From the NCBI GenBank assembly GCA_021399445.1, contig JAJTUQ010000002.1:434001-498000 (forward strand): a DNA stretch of 64,000 nucleotides. Reading direction: 5' to 3'. The stretch's first letter is position 1; each line of letters opens with the position of its first letter. The notes beneath the pieces were generated by a model, which was not told where the DNA came from, did not search any database, and saw only the letters and a list, made by a program, of their open reading frames with translations. Below are positions 48,969 through 61,763 of the stretch, in pieces. The stretch comes from Xylogone sp. PMI_703. Taxonomy: Eukaryota; Ascomycota; Leotiomycetes. The position numbers and the translations under genes are program-made.

Positions 48969-50906
48969 CTACTGCAAATCCTTCAACTTCTTCGTAGCAT
49001 ATGCAGCTCCCAGAGTGCTTATCGCCCCAATAAACAGACAAACAGCAATAGCGTTAGGGCCATCCGTCCCATGATGCTCAGATGGATCGGCATCATGAGC
49101 CAATTCGGGACTTTTGCCCGGCTCTAGAATAGCAAAGACAATCATACTGATAAAGGTTCCGACGAACTGCGGGAGTGTGGTGTAGATGTTTAAGATTCCA
49201 AAGTAGATACCGGAACGCTGGCCTGAAGGTGATACAGGAGTAGTAGGAGAAGATGCGCCGGACTCAAGACGGCGGAGAGAGGTTCCAGATGGGGATTTCA
49301 TTGAAGTGATGGAGCGACGGCGCGCATCACTACTCAAACGATTTACTTCAATACCGAGGAAGGTGCTGGGAGCCCAGGAGGCGAGAATAGATGGTCTGGT
49401 GGGAATTAGCAGGAGAATACGAAGGACGACTTGAGCGTATAAGGGAGCACTCACATTCCACAGATGGCAACAAGAGCGGTTGCAAATCGGAATGAAGCGG
49501 CAAAAGGCGCCAGGATCATTGCTGAGGAGAAAATTAAATGACCAATCATCCATGCCGTTAGAAGATCAGGTTTATTCTTGTTAATACTTGTAACAAGGCC
49601 CGCAATGCTAGCTGGAGGACGGTGGGTATATCCGTCCTCGTCTGGAGTTCGTATCAAAAGGGGCAAGATGAAAGAACCAGTAAATGATACAAGTGAGTAG
49701 ATGACAAGAGACATGCTGCCGATTCTCCCAACATCACCCAGCGCATCTTTTGATTCCTTGACATCATGAGGCGCATCATATCTAAAATATGTTTCACCTA
49801 CCCACGTTGTACTATAAAAGAGGAAGGGAAACCAGCCGATCCAGGACCAAAACTGCGCCCAGCAGATAGCTTGGATTCGCGGTGGTAGAGTCATTGTGGT
49901 TCTGAGAATGTGGCTAAAAACCTGTGGGATCGATTGGGTCTGCGATTCTTTCTCTGGAATGTAAACTCTTTCAGTTACAGCCCATGATGTCACCCCAACT
50001 GCAGAGAGCAGACTTGCAGCTGCTACTATGATCAATTTCTTGAACTGCGTATCTCCAAGTGATGGACCAAACATCTCCACTAGGTCAATAGTTCCTATGA
50101 AATAGCCTATCAAATGGCCCATGGCCTGCATTCTACTAGCTTGGTTTCATTAGAGGCTTCCTCCTTAATGAGATAGATGGACTTACCCCATGCAGATCCA
50201 GTTTGCTGTTTCGGAATAGGCAATGTATCCACAATCAAACTCCGACAGCATGACTGGACTAGAGGTCCGTCAGTACATATCTAATAATATATCCGTTTGG
50301 TGTACCATACCAGCATTGATAGCAAAATCTACTGCATAAATAGACAAAACAGCCAAGACAATTGTGCATGACCTCCGCAACTCCAGATCCTCCACAAAAT
50401 AAGCCACGATTTCCTTCGCCCATCCTAATGTGACCAGAAATATCGTAACAATAACTGATCCAATAACCATGAAGGGCCTTCTTCGACCGAACCTAGATTG
50501 TGATTGATCGGACATTACTCCAACAATTGGCGCCATTATAAGACCAGAGAGGGGCCCGGCTATCCATACCAAAGAGGTTTTCGATTTTGTGAGACCCAGA
50601 GCTAAGAGATATGGAGTGCAATCTAATATTCCTTCTTGTTAGCAAAAATACACGGCCACTCATATACTTGAAACGTATTTGTCGAAAACCTACAAGTCAT
50701 TTCAATTCCCCATGTGAACCTGTGCGTATAATAGGTTAGCATAGCTATAGCTTCCAAAGTCCTAGTACAAGACCGCATAGAGCTCAATTATATTCCCAAT
50801 GGGGCCTAACATACTGGAGTCCAACCAAGGAGAACGTTAACAGAGCCATACGTCGAGCCTCGGTCGAGCCCTTCACAGAAGGCTGTAAAGCTGTCCACGC
50901 CCCCAT
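48969..50906 (-). pseudogene. Sucrose/H+ symporter-like MFS transporter with a frameshift
   Basis: Six exons can be placed on the minus strand: 50906-50815, 50719-50694, 50621-50311, 50258-50187, 50139-49455 and 49395-48969. The joined parts match the SUT/SUC family of sucrose-proton symporters: FTWGIEMTYCTPYLLALGL, VWIAGPLSGLIMAPIVG, the RFGRRRPFM loop, CCRSLIVDTLP, SAWASRMQAMGHLIGY and WIGWFPFLFYSTTWVG. About 12 membrane segments are expected. In the third exon the frame that codes TPYLLALGLTKS does not continue into the frame coding TSLVWIAG: one base is missing at about 50576-50581, inside a short T/A run. Both sides are strongly conserved and there is no room for an intron. So either this copy is inactive or the assembly dropped a base. 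Total length with the base would be about 537 residues. Confidence 0.8.
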
Positions 50907-51627
50907 TGCTGCTAGGATCTAGGATATCTTCCTCTGCTATCCGCTGCGCACCCCTATTAACTGAAGACGTCCTTTTCCAAAATGTCCGAATATTTAGGGA
51001 CTATCAGCTTTCTATCTCTCAATTGACGACCGCATCCCCCCTTTTTGTTCGTGTTTGCGCAGTGAGCCTTGCACCACTACGCTTCGATCGACTTGTACTC
51101 TGTAGCCTAAACTCGTTGTTTTATCGCAGTCGAGATCCCTGGTATTTTAGTCGTGCGAAACGTATTGAAAGGTCACGTAGGTAAATTACTCCTATCCTAG
51201 AGCTTGTTATCAGAAAGGAAGATTAAAAAGAGCGAGTAGTAAAGATGGAGGACAACGAGTGTGAGAATATACGAGCGCAATGGCTACTGCTAGGTTTTGA
51301 CCACGGTTTCTGGTTGTTTGCTGGCTGTGCGAAGAGTCGCTGCAGCTGCCACAGCCGCGTCGTCACCACCGGCAGGGCTGAACAGTGGCCCGCGCGGCAA
51401 CTTTTACGGACTGCGCCACTGCTAGCATCTAAAGAGACAGCTCCATCAGGGGAGCACTTTACTGACTAATACGTCTACTCCACATCAGAAACATTCCCCT
51501 TTTTGATTAATATACGAGAATCCAAAAAAAGGGGAAGCGTCCCATAGCTCCAATTCTTCTAGTCAATGTTCAACACACCATCTGGGTATCTATTACACAC
51601 AAGGTCGCAATGTAGTACTAAGCATGC
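50907..51627. other. Region between transporter promoter and dynamitin 3' end
   Basis: Transporter promoter and dynamitin 3' flank. Small plus-strand ORFs at 50906-51469 show no motif. Confidence 0.5.
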
Positions 51628-53046
51628 TCATAATCTAGCCATTCTCTCCTCCAATTCCTTAACCCACCCTTCTACTACCTTCATATTCCCACCCATAACG
51701 GTCTCGCCTTTTTGCATCGCCTCCTCAACCTTTTCCAGTCCCTCTCTCCATTTCTTGATTTCTGTCGCCATATCGGCCTGTCTCTTTTCTACTCGCTCCA
51801 AGCTCTCACTGGCTGTTGCAGCATCCGTATGAATTGCTCGTAACGAGCGCAGCCGATCTAACAGGGACGGAAGCAGTGGAGAGAATTTTTCAATAGTTGG
51901 TAAAGTCCCATATAATGCGTTAATCTTAGCAGTTTGTTCGGATTCGCCAGTACTACCATCCTCAGCTGTAACCTCACCCCCAGCGGCTTTCATCGTATCT
52001 TGGGCGGCCTTGGCTTTTTTGCGAGCATCTTCAAGCTTCTCAGCTTCTTGCGTCAGAGCACGCACTCGCCTGCTTATAGAATCTAGTGATGATGGTGTCG
52101 ATTCAGATATAACGGAGAGTTGACGATGTAAAATGTCGAGCGTTGGTAAAATAGCCTTAGGGACACCATCAACTTCAAGCGCTACTGCCGATCCGGAACT
52201 GAGACCGAGAACCTTTTCTAAGAAGGTCAATCGATCGTCAAAATCTGCAGCTTTGGCCAAAGCATGGTTTTGATTGAAGTCAGGTGCGTAGGATACTGTG
52301 TATGTGGCTGGCCCTGTACTGCTTCCCGATGGCTTTGCCGGTTCATATGCTTTCAGCCCGCTGGCAACATCCTTTGCTAGTTTCTCTGCCGCTGTTGCAG
52401 ATGCGTTCTGGACACCTGATATACCATCCAACATCGAAGTCAAGGCTACAATATCCTGTCCCACAACTCCGTCATTGTCTCCCGATTGATCTCTTTTTTC
52501 TGCTTTTCTCCTGCTGTATTCTTCCTTGACCTCCTCCATTTCCCTCTTTAACCTCGCAATTTTCCGTTCTAGACTCTCACCATCCTCTTCGTCGCTGAAA
52601 TCACCATACTCCTCTGTCCCATCCTCACGTACTCTCTGTCTTCTAGTCGAAACCTTGTATGACTTTCGCTTTGCAGTGACTCGGTCTGAGAAGTCTGCTT
52701 CCGTTGCGTCCACGCGTGCAGGGGAAAAGAGAGAGCGGGCGGCATCTGGGTGCAAACGCGAGCGGGAAATACCAGGGGAATCGTCATCTTCATCGAAATC
52801 TTTATAGGATGAAGCAGACGAATTTGAGCGAGCAGTGCCAGTCTAACCTGTGGTCAGCAGGAGTTATGTCGCAGAAGAGCTACGGCAGACTCACAGGAAG
52901 TGTAGAGGTGTCGTCTGTTAATTCAGGAGTTTCATAGATATCTGGAGCAGAGTCCTGGCAGGCAATATTAGCTTTTATAATCTTACAATATTGAAGATTA
53001 AACACACCAGATCCGGTAAAGCTGAGTACTTTTTATTGAGCGCCAT
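51628..53046 (-). CDS. Dynamitin (dynactin subunit 2)
   Basis: Three exons on the minus strand: 53046-53008, 52954-52895 and 52842-51628, about 437 residues. The very short first exon gives KKYSALPDL and the second DSAPDIYETPEL, together the conserved N-terminal dynamitin motif (YADLPDIDxxPDVYET type) that anchors the subunit to the Arp1 filament. The rest is mostly coiled coil: LERKIARLKREMEEVKEEY, a segment with FDDRLTFLEKVLGL, and a long C-terminal heptad region. Dynactin activates dynein for nuclear migration and vesicle transport along hyphae. The tiny first two exons would be missed by simple ORF calling, and without them the anchor motif is lost. Confidence 0.9.
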
Positions 53047-53662
53047 TGCAAATGGTTATGATAGTCTAATGTGTCAAAGAAGACTGCCGTCTTGGAGAGG
53101 GAACTCTCCCACAATATTGCAAGGGGGGGCTCTGGCGGTGGAGCTTGGACCAACTACAAGGTCTCCCAAGGATGTACCGGCGGGACCGGGTATTACTCCG
53201 TACTACGGTGATATTTGATAATAGGATTTTCTTTTGATGATATCTCAATTGATTGTTTATTTTAATATGAACTATCCCCTTTGTTAATATTAAAGGCTAC
53301 AGAGATTTCTAGAGGATTAAAGTAGTTTGTTGCCTCAACTTTGTCGGCGCGTCTATCCGAACCCGTGCGGCTAACAAAGGTTGATACTAGCATTGCACTA
53401 CATCCTGCACTTACTCTCCATACTCACTATTGCTTAGCAAGACTCCTTTAAAATACCTTGGATGTTCTGTGATACTCATACTTTCAGCAAAACAACAGCC
53501 AGTTCCAGCTGACTACCTTCACCAGGATCGCGCATGATTTTGTCCCACTTGTAAGACGCGTCTTAGGCAAAGGCTGCTGTAGCATCTACTCCGCGTATTG
53601 TTATGCTTTCGAGCCTCAGACATTGCAGCGCCCAAGAGGGGCTAGAATACCAATGAGTTACG
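53047..53662. other. Divergent promoter region, dynamitin / RTC4
   Basis: Shared upstream region of two divergent genes, with an ACTCCGTA word at 53195-53202. No gene seen. A short frame from 53653 overlaps the RTC4 start. Confidence 0.5.
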
Positions 53663-55464
53663 ATGAATATCCTAGATCTCAACAACAAGAAAGGGCGGCG
53701 CGCAGGATTAAGAGAGAAGGACTATAAAGCGCCCCACTTGCTGAAATCGATTAATGCGAATACTTCACGGCCCGGTAGCAAACATTCCAGCAATCGATCT
53801 TCTCCAAGCATAGGCCGAATCGATTCAAATTTAGACGACTCATTTGAGGACTTCAATCGTCCTCCGGAGTGGTCGTCTGATGATGAGGATGACGCTCGAC
53901 GAGCCGCAGATATAAAACCTTCCATTCCTAAGCAGAAACCTAAAGAGAAGAAGAGTACTGGCAAAACGGTATATCGAGCTGGCAAGATCGTACGTATTCC
54001 CAACAACAAGGTATCTCCAGCCTCTAGTCCAGGAACTTCAGATCTCCCAAATACGCCCAGGTTGGGTAATTCAAAGACCGACGAATTCGGAAGATTGAAG
54101 GCGAGCGGCGTCAAGAAGAAATTTGGAAATAATGTACGGCCGGGCATTGGTCCACTTCCGAAGAGAACATTTAGCAACAATATAAAATCAAGTAATGGAG
54201 TGGCTGCGAAGAAGAAAAAGACATCAGAGTCCAGGTTTAAGGCACCTGACATCAGGGATACGGAAGATGAGGATGGTCAGTTTTCCTTTATATATGGCTT
54301 GATGCTGTTTTTAAAATAGTAAAAGTGCTAATTTTTGAGACAGATGATGAACGTAAAGCAAAGAAATTCAAGCCCAGCAGCTATGATGATTCTGGAGAAG
54401 AGGAAGAAAAGGTGCCAGGTTTCAATGCACCAAGTCCATTAAAAGAAAAAAGCCCCTCCACAAGTCCAGACCTGCGCACGAAGAAAAAATTCAAAAAGAC
54501 TCGGCCGGTCAGTCCATCAGACTCCGAAAAAGAAGAAATAGAAGGGCCGGGATTTCAGGCTCCTGCAATGGATCTGACCGATGATGAAAACTCTCGACCT
54601 GAACCTGATGAAGAAGAGGAAAAGCCGTCTCCATCCTTGGCAGCAAAAGTCAAGCATTACACAGATATCGCCAATGCGCAGCCATCGCAGAATCCCACAT
54701 TCAAGACCTACAGCTTTGACGATAGCTTATTAGACGATGTTAATGAAGCCCTAGCCGATATGCCTCGCAAGGACATTCTCCAACCCATCTCATCTACAGA
54801 CCTCCGAACCAATGCAAGACAAGAGGAAGAGGATAATGATACCCCACGTTGCCCAATGTGCAAACACTCCATCACTGCCGAAGAGCAAAAGAAATGTCTT
54901 ACAATGAACACCCGCCAACAGGAGAAGTTCTGCCGCAGGCATAGGAAACGAGACGCCGAAGACGTCTGGTTCACCAAAGGCTATCCTTCAATAGACTGGG
55001 CCACGCTCGACTCACGCCTAGCCCAGCACCACACATACCTCCAGACGCTGCTCAACGGCACAAATTCCCACTACAGAGAATCCTTCCAGGAAGCAGTATC
55101 CGCAGGGAAGGACCGCAATCTTCTCAAGATGACCAGGAATCTGACTCCAGGCTACTATGGAACCCGCGGTCTTCGCGCCATCTCGGAGAATATCATGCAG
55201 AACTTCTCGCCGCTGTTGAAGAAACGGGCTGTGAAAGATCGGCTTATTGCTGCTAGGGGAGTGACTGGATTTGTGCAGGCTGTGTTGGTACCTGAAGTTA
55301 CTGTTTTATTGATTATGGAAGATATGAATATTGGTGTTGAAGATGCAAGGACTGTGATGAGTGAGAGTGCGGGGATCGGAGAATTGGTTAATGATGAGAT
55401 TAGGGATGTGGTTCTAAGAGCGCCTGATGACGAGGGTGACGAAAATGAGGAAGGGTACCATTGA
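53663..55464 (+). CDS. RTC4: RTC4-like protein (restriction of telomere capping 4)
   Basis: Two exons, 53663-54275 and 54344-55464, about 577 residues. The first ~370 residues are low complexity, Ser/Pro/Lys/Glu-rich with several basic clusters, consistent with a nuclear protein. The C-terminal ~210 residues are the RTC4 domain: CPMCKHSITAEEQKKCL, QQEKFCRRHRKRDA, YPSIDWATLDSRL, GYYGTRGLRAISE and VLVPEVTVLLIMEDMNI. The family is known mainly from a yeast screen linking it to telomere capping; the biochemical role is not established. The domain call is firm; the N-terminal start is a guess because that region is not conserved. Confidence 0.85.
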
Positions 55465-55884
55465 TGAACTGTATTCTGGGACTTGTGGATCGGTACTGGA
55501 GTTAAGGGGGATTTTGAGAACAGCCAGTTCATCAACCGATGAAAAATAGGCAGTTATATGAACATATTTTGGGTCAGGGGTATGTATGTATATATATTAT
55601 ATACATAGAGGGTGTATACTTATGTACAGCTCCAATAAACCTGTTTGCTTCCAATTATGAATGGCTTTATGGTACCTGTTCCTCGCACACCAGACACTTT
55701 CCATGACTTCGAACGCTAACTATAACCCTAAACTCTACTGCAATAACACTTGACACAAAATCGCATAAAATGCGTGACGGCTCCTGATTTGCCACAAAAC
55801 GCCCAGAATGAAACAATCCGTACCATGCATATTCCCGTTATCTCCTAACAAACTCCGTACAGTTAGAGAATATAATGCAACAGA
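55465..55884. other. Convergent 3' flanks of RTC4 and ATG22
   Basis: AT-rich, no gene; contains an ACTCCGTA word at 55852-55859. Confidence 0.6.
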
Positions 55885-57999
55885 CTACTCGATACCATTA
55901 ATGCGAGCTTCATAGCCTCCTTCATCATCACTTCCAAGAAGAGCTCGATCTCTTCCTTCTTCCTGCTCCTCTTGCTGGGGCTTGAAACCCTCAATTACCT
56001 CTGCAAGTCTTGCACCCTCTGACCGACCTCTTTCTACATTAACGAACCACACCAGCGGCCCTGGAATGCCAACGAGCAAGGCAAGGAACCAGAATGCAGG
56101 ACGAATTTCACCATAACGGTCAACAATAGCGCCAACAATTGCCGGGCCGAAAACACTTGATCCCTTATCGGTAATAGCGTAGAGAGCATAAAATGCCGCC
56201 TCTGATCCTGGAGGGATAAGCTCGCCAAAAAGCGCACGGCAGTAGCTGCTAAGACCGCCCAAAATGAAGCCGTAAACGAAGCCTAGCGGGTACATCTCCC
56301 ACGGCTGCTGAAGTCCAACTACGCCCCATCGTTTTACTATTGGCAAGTACCCCAAAAGTCCATAGACAGGGATGAGTTCGAAGAGGAAAATGCATGCAAG
56401 GATAGTTTGATGCGGCTTTAGGTGTAAGAACTTCGAAATCAGAGACCAGCCAAAGGCTCCTAGAATTCCTGCGGAGGTAGCTATTACGTTGATGAGGGCT
56501 AACGCTTCATTGTGCATATGAAGTGTAGTCTTGGCATACAAAACAGCTGTTCCAGAAACGGTTGCTATTGCGTCAGACAGGAGAAACCATGCACCAAGGA
56601 ATAGCACTACATCTTTCAGCTTGCGAGCGAGCTTGACGGTTCTATAGAGCGACATCCAGGAATAGGCAAAATATGACACCCATGTCCGAACTCCAGTTGG
56701 AGAGTTTTGATCCTCAACATGCAGCGGAGGTCCTGGCCGAGGACGCAGCCACAGTGCTGCAGGGATGGAGAATATGAACCACCACGCTCCAACAACAAAC
56801 AGCACAACTCGTAAAGCAAAGGTGGTACTTTTCATCAGTATGAGGATGAATATACAGGCACACTGCAGAAAGAGAGCAGCGCTATAGCCAATTCCAATTC
56901 CTGTAGCTGAAATTTGAGTTGATAACTGTAGCTCAATCGATGTTTTATTGCGTTGCGATCGTGATGATGGCTCCGTTGCTCGTGGAAGTAGGGGAGTTGT
57001 TGCGGTAGGCACCGTGTCAACTGGATGTACCTCATCCAACGGCTCTTCTGGAGGCGTAGTATCTGGTTCATCCGGGTGGAGCTCTGGGGTGAGTTCCGGG
57101 GTGGGATATTGCGCTTTTGGGTGATGTCGGACCAGTAACGGCAAAAATGAATTGAGCAGGACGAAGCTAGCTCCAAAACATGTGTTGGCAACAATAGCCA
57201 TGAAAGATCCTAGCAAATAGACTTTCGGAACAACCGGCAGAAACAGCATCGTGGCAATAGAACCTACGAAGGCAAAGAGCAGGAGGAGCCGTTTGCGGTA
57301 GTTGCCATGATCTGCAGCACAACTTATTGAAACCACGAGTATTGCTTGGAATAAAACACTCAGAGAGAAGGTGTACATGGCAAGACTTGCGGTATTGACA
57401 GGCCATCCAAGAATGTATACAATGCATTGTCCCGAGTTCTTGACTCCAGAAGAACTGGATCCGCAGGGAGTAGTTCGATCAGATAATAGCACACCATTTT
57501 CTCTAGCCAGCTGTTCGAGCGTGATGGGGATGAAGGAACCTATAATCTCTGATTAGTCCTTGCCTTTTCTAAGAATCCAATACCAATAGATCCAAGCTTC
57601 GTCAGCGTTGGCCAATGGTGGTTATCCTCCCTCTGCCCACTGTCTTTCCTTGAGACAAGCAGTGCAGCCCAGGGGACAAGCTGTTGATCTCGAATACCGA
57701 AACTCTTTCTACTCACCAATACCACAGATAACAAAGACCTCGGCCGCAAAGCCATAGGCATACCAACCAGCGAGCTCCTTCTGGCTGGTTAATCTTGTAT
57801 CTTCGCCGGCGTACTGGGAACGCCCTCTGCGGAAAGCTGCATCTAGATCAGGACCCATACTGTCGGACTCAGAACGTTCGTCATCAGCCTCAAAGGAAGA
57901 CGAATGCGAACGGAAGGACTGTTTGGTGCTGCTGGAGAGAGCGCGTTGTGGAACGGGCCTGTAGTTCGGATCGATGAAGATGCTGCTGCGCGGAACCAT
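55885..57999 (-). CDS. ATG22: Atg22-type vacuolar amino-acid effluxer
   Basis: Two exons on the minus strand, 57999-57717 and 57539-55885, about 645 residues. A Ser/Arg-rich N-terminal tail precedes [21 protein letters not shown] and [17 protein letters not shown], the Atg22 signature region. About 12 membrane segments follow, with [16 protein letters not shown], a long soluble loop rich in Pro/Glu/Thr in the middle, and [20 protein letters not shown] near the C-terminus. The tail has an acidic di-leucine-like stretch. Atg22 exports leucine and other amino acids from the vacuole during autophagy. The extended loop is usual in Pezizomycotina. Start at 57999 is the first ATG of the frame. Confidence 0.92.
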
Positions 58000-59472
58000 A
58001 GCTACGACAGGTTGGGGGGTTGCCTGGTCGGAACAGACACTATTGGACCAGTAAGCAAGGCCTTACCGCATCATGTCACGCACGACTGGTTGCCGGACGT
58101 CTTCAACCATAGTGTGCGCTGCGAAGAAGGCCAGACAGCGCGGTGAAGAGAAGGTCAAGAAGATGCAGCAAGCAGCCAGCACGGGAGGTTAGAGGTAGTT
58201 CTCGGCCTAGGACGATCGGTGTCGAGTTCGCTGGATGTTCACCACCCCCAGACCAGACCGATAAAGAGGCAACCAGCTCTTGATAGTGAGCGGCGACCCA
58301 TTTCCCGGGCGACCAGGGGTCTCGTCCACGCTCTGAGACAGCTTGGGCAAGGCTGCCAAACGCGGCTACGGTGGTTATGCACTAAAGCGAATCGAATGGC
58401 CTTTGAAGCAAAAGGCGCGCTTGTGATGTGAGTTACGGTTATAAATATTCTAATTGCTGTTCTTGGATCTCCTCCACAGGCGTTCTAGATTCTGACATTA
58501 ACATGCAAATTCGCACTGCAGAGCTGAAATGCAAGGACTGCTTGCTGCCGTATGGATTATTTGTCTTCCCCTACTACTTCGTACGTATATCCACACAGCA
58601 ACCCGTTTTCTCCTTGCTGCCGCACCTGCTGGGCGATCGCACATGCTAAGAGGAGGCTAGGCGCCTGCCTGACAGCCTGACTCTCCTGCTTGATACCTTA
58701 AGGCCCACCAATGGAGACCGCTGCTGACGCCATGCCGAGAGCTCGGGCCAATAACAGTCCAAGAGGTCCCCGGATTAGCTAAGCGGGAGCGGTCATGCGC
58801 AAATGAGCGTGCCCGAGCATGAACTTGTGCATGCAGAGTGCAGAACAGCTACGAAGCAGGCTTTTCCGTCTGAATTACTGTAGCAGGCCTAGTACCGCCT
58901 TGGGAGTTATCTCCGTAGACGAAGCCCTCTGATCAACGATAAGGGTCTTGGAACCTACACGGTATGTACAGTACTAGTCAAAGCCATGACAGCTTTCTAC
59001 ATGGCGGGACTGCATACAGCTGCAAATTTAGCTACGGCAGAGTGTAGTCGTATCCTTAGTTATATCTAGTGACAACTAATCGACCTCCTAACATCCTAGA
59101 TCACGTTGATGGTGGGTATTGTGACTGCTCTGGACTCCATAATAACTACAGTACCACGGAGAACCTTACCAGCTACCTGCTTAGACAGGCAATTTCCCGA
59201 GCTCCTTGCTCCGAAGAACAGCTCTCCGCCTTCAAAGAGTTGACCCAAAAGATATATCCTACTCACAAAATTTAAGAACATCGGACAACTACTTCCCTCG
59301 ATAGTTGAACGTGAGAAGTCACTTATAGTTTCCCTTGCAGCGCCAACTTCCAGGGTTAAACTAGCGTTGGGGTTGTATGTGCATTAGTCAGCATGACTCT
59401 TCTTCGTCAGTGGCTAACTTCTAGATGGACGCCTTCTTGTGCTTCATTCGAAGTGTTCAGTAATCTTAGTGC
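58000..59472. other. Intergenic region between ATG22 and the regulator gene
   Basis: 1.5 kb with the ATG22 promoter and the regulator's upstream region. Short plus-strand ORFs at 58219-58649 and 59069-59275 show no motif and are not called. Confidence 0.5.
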
Positions 59473-61683
59473 GTGACAGAAAGAGATATTATTCCAACGC
59501 GTACTTGGCATCTGATGGAGCCTCGTTCACAGGAAACTGACAATACCAGCCAAAGCTTCAATTCCGCCGCACCACTCGCAACGGTATCATGTAACATATG
59601 CCGGCTGCGTAAAGTTGCTTGTGACCATCACAATCCATGCGCCAACTGTGTCAGGCGCAATGAGGTGTGCTCCTACCTGACCTCGACCTCCCGTCGCACA
59701 AGGGGTCCGGGGAAGCACAACCGTAAGGAACTATTGAAGAAAATCGATAGGATGGAAGCACTCATAAAGGTTTATGCGACTGCACAGAGAGACAGCCCAT
59801 CCTTAGGTAATGGCTATCAACGCATTCACTATCACTAGTCCACATTTTTTCTAACGCGGATTCAGATAATAGCAACCCTGAAGTACCAACTGGAAACAAA
59901 GTTTCTGAATCGACTCCAAGTCCTATCATCCACGACCATTCTTCTCCTTCAGGGTCTCAGAATGGGGGTGTCAGTTTGATCTTCAAGGAAGGAAAGTCTG
60001 CTTACACTACTGATGCCTTGTTTGCAGAATTGAGTAGCCAAGTATGTTGCATACCTGCCACGGACCACCTCGACTAACTCTTTCCTTTAGATTGAAGACA
60101 TCCACACCCTACTTGATGAGGATCATCTCGAAATTGATCATGAGGAGCAAGCCAGTATTGATTCCGCTCATCAGGTCCTATCGCTAGGACCGTCTTTCCT
60201 ACCCGGTATAGGCAATTTGAATATTGACGTTCAGTATGAGCAGCTAGACCCACCTCATGTCTTTTTCCTATGGCGAGCCTATTTACGAAACGTTGACTCG
60301 ATGATAAAGTTATTGCATACTCCAACCGTTCAAACCATCATCGAAGCCATCGCTCAGAACCGCTGTACCGCTTCTCCAGATCTTAATGCTCTCCTTTGCG
60401 CGATTTACTTTGCTGCTATCACAAGTTTGACAGATGACGAGCTATACTTAATGTTTGGTGAGAACCGCTCACAAATGTTTCCACGATATAAGTCCAGACT
60501 CGAGCAGGCTCTGAATAGAGCTAACCTTCTAAACACTAAACATCTCACAACTCTGCAGGCATTCGTCTTGCTGATATTTTGCAGTCGGACCATCATGCCA
60601 GTGCAGTATGTCTGGATGCTAACAGGTTTAGCAATTCGGATAGCAAGAGTGCTTGGCCTCCACAGGGATGGTGAGTTATTCCAACTACCCCCATTTGAAT
60701 GTGAGATGCGCCGAAGACTTTGGTGGCAAATCTGCTTCTTAGAAGTTAAGTCGTCGGAAGAAAGTGGCAGTGAGATCTCTATAACGGAGGATTCCTTCGA
60801 TACTAAACTGCCGTTGAATATAAACGATGAGGATATCCACCCGGATTCCACAGAATTGCCTCCAGAGCAATGCGGGGTGACCGATCTTTCACTTACTCTG
60901 ATAAGATTGGAGTTACTGCCAACAGAGTTATCATTGCATCAAAAATTGAAATCGCTTGCCCCTGAGGATCTGCCACAGTGCGAAGAACTCTTAAAGCACA
61001 AGTATGAGCAGATCCATACAAAGTATATGAATGGCCCTGGGGTTGATGATCCAAGGAACACTATCGCAGCGGCAATACTCGATGTCGTCACCAAAAAGAT
61101 TTCTCTCAGGCTACATCAGCGAGTTTTATGCTCCAAGCAATCTGAGATACCTTCTCTAGAAATGCAAGACCTCCTCTTCCACAAGAGCCTTGAGCTTCTT
61201 GAAAGTACGGAGTTTCTTCACACTGAAAGCTCCATCTCGCATTGGGAATGGCACTCACGAAGAAACATCCAATGGCATGCGATTGTATTTGTACTTTTAC
61301 AGCTATGTACTCGCGATTCGTCACCACTCATGGAACGTGCGTGGAAAACTTTGGATATTGCGCTTTCTCAGGAGGTTGAAGCAGTTATTAAGATGGAGGG
61401 TGGCCTACACTACCAACTCATAATAAGACTGTTGAAAAGGGCAAAGGCTCGCAGGCAGCAGGAATTGATGAAAAGTCAAACGACGCCCCTGTATAGTAAT
61501 GAAATGTCGGATTCAAGTCAAGCCCAGCCCGTTACTGGCAATATCGGCTTGCCTCAGGCCTTTAGCCCTCTCGGATTCGAACTTGGAGCAACATCATCAT
61601 CATGGGAGATTGGAATTGGAGATCAGGCGAATATCTGGGAGACTTGGTTAGACGGAGATGGGAATCTGCCCACCTTTTGCTAA
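59473..61683 (+). CDS. Zn2Cys6 binuclear-cluster transcription factor
   Basis: Three exons, 59473-59806, 59866-60041 and 60091-61683, about 700 residues. The DNA-binding cluster lies at about residues 40-67 (CNICRLRKVAC, then CANCVRRNEVC), with the exact C-x2-C-x6-C-x5-C-x2-C-x6-C spacing. A basic linker and a short coiled-coil-like stretch follow (KELLKKIDRMEALIK). The fungal_trans middle homology region has RIARVLGLHRDG, RRRLWWQICFLEVK and SFDTKLPLNINDEDIHP. It would bind CGG-type sites as a dimer. Its stop lies 80 nt from the stop of a convergent MFS transporter, a common regulator/transporter pairing, but regulation of that neighbour is only inferred. Confidence 0.9.
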
Positions 61684-61763
61684 CCAACAGTTACATTATT
61701 CAATTCTATTAAATTCTATCTGCTCAATTATTGGGTAATATGGATTATAACTGCTCAGACCTC

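Noticed and set aside
53653..53727. Short ORF overlapping the RTC4 start
   Set aside because: Only 24 codons with biased composition; the RTC4 frame from 53663 continues into conserved protein.
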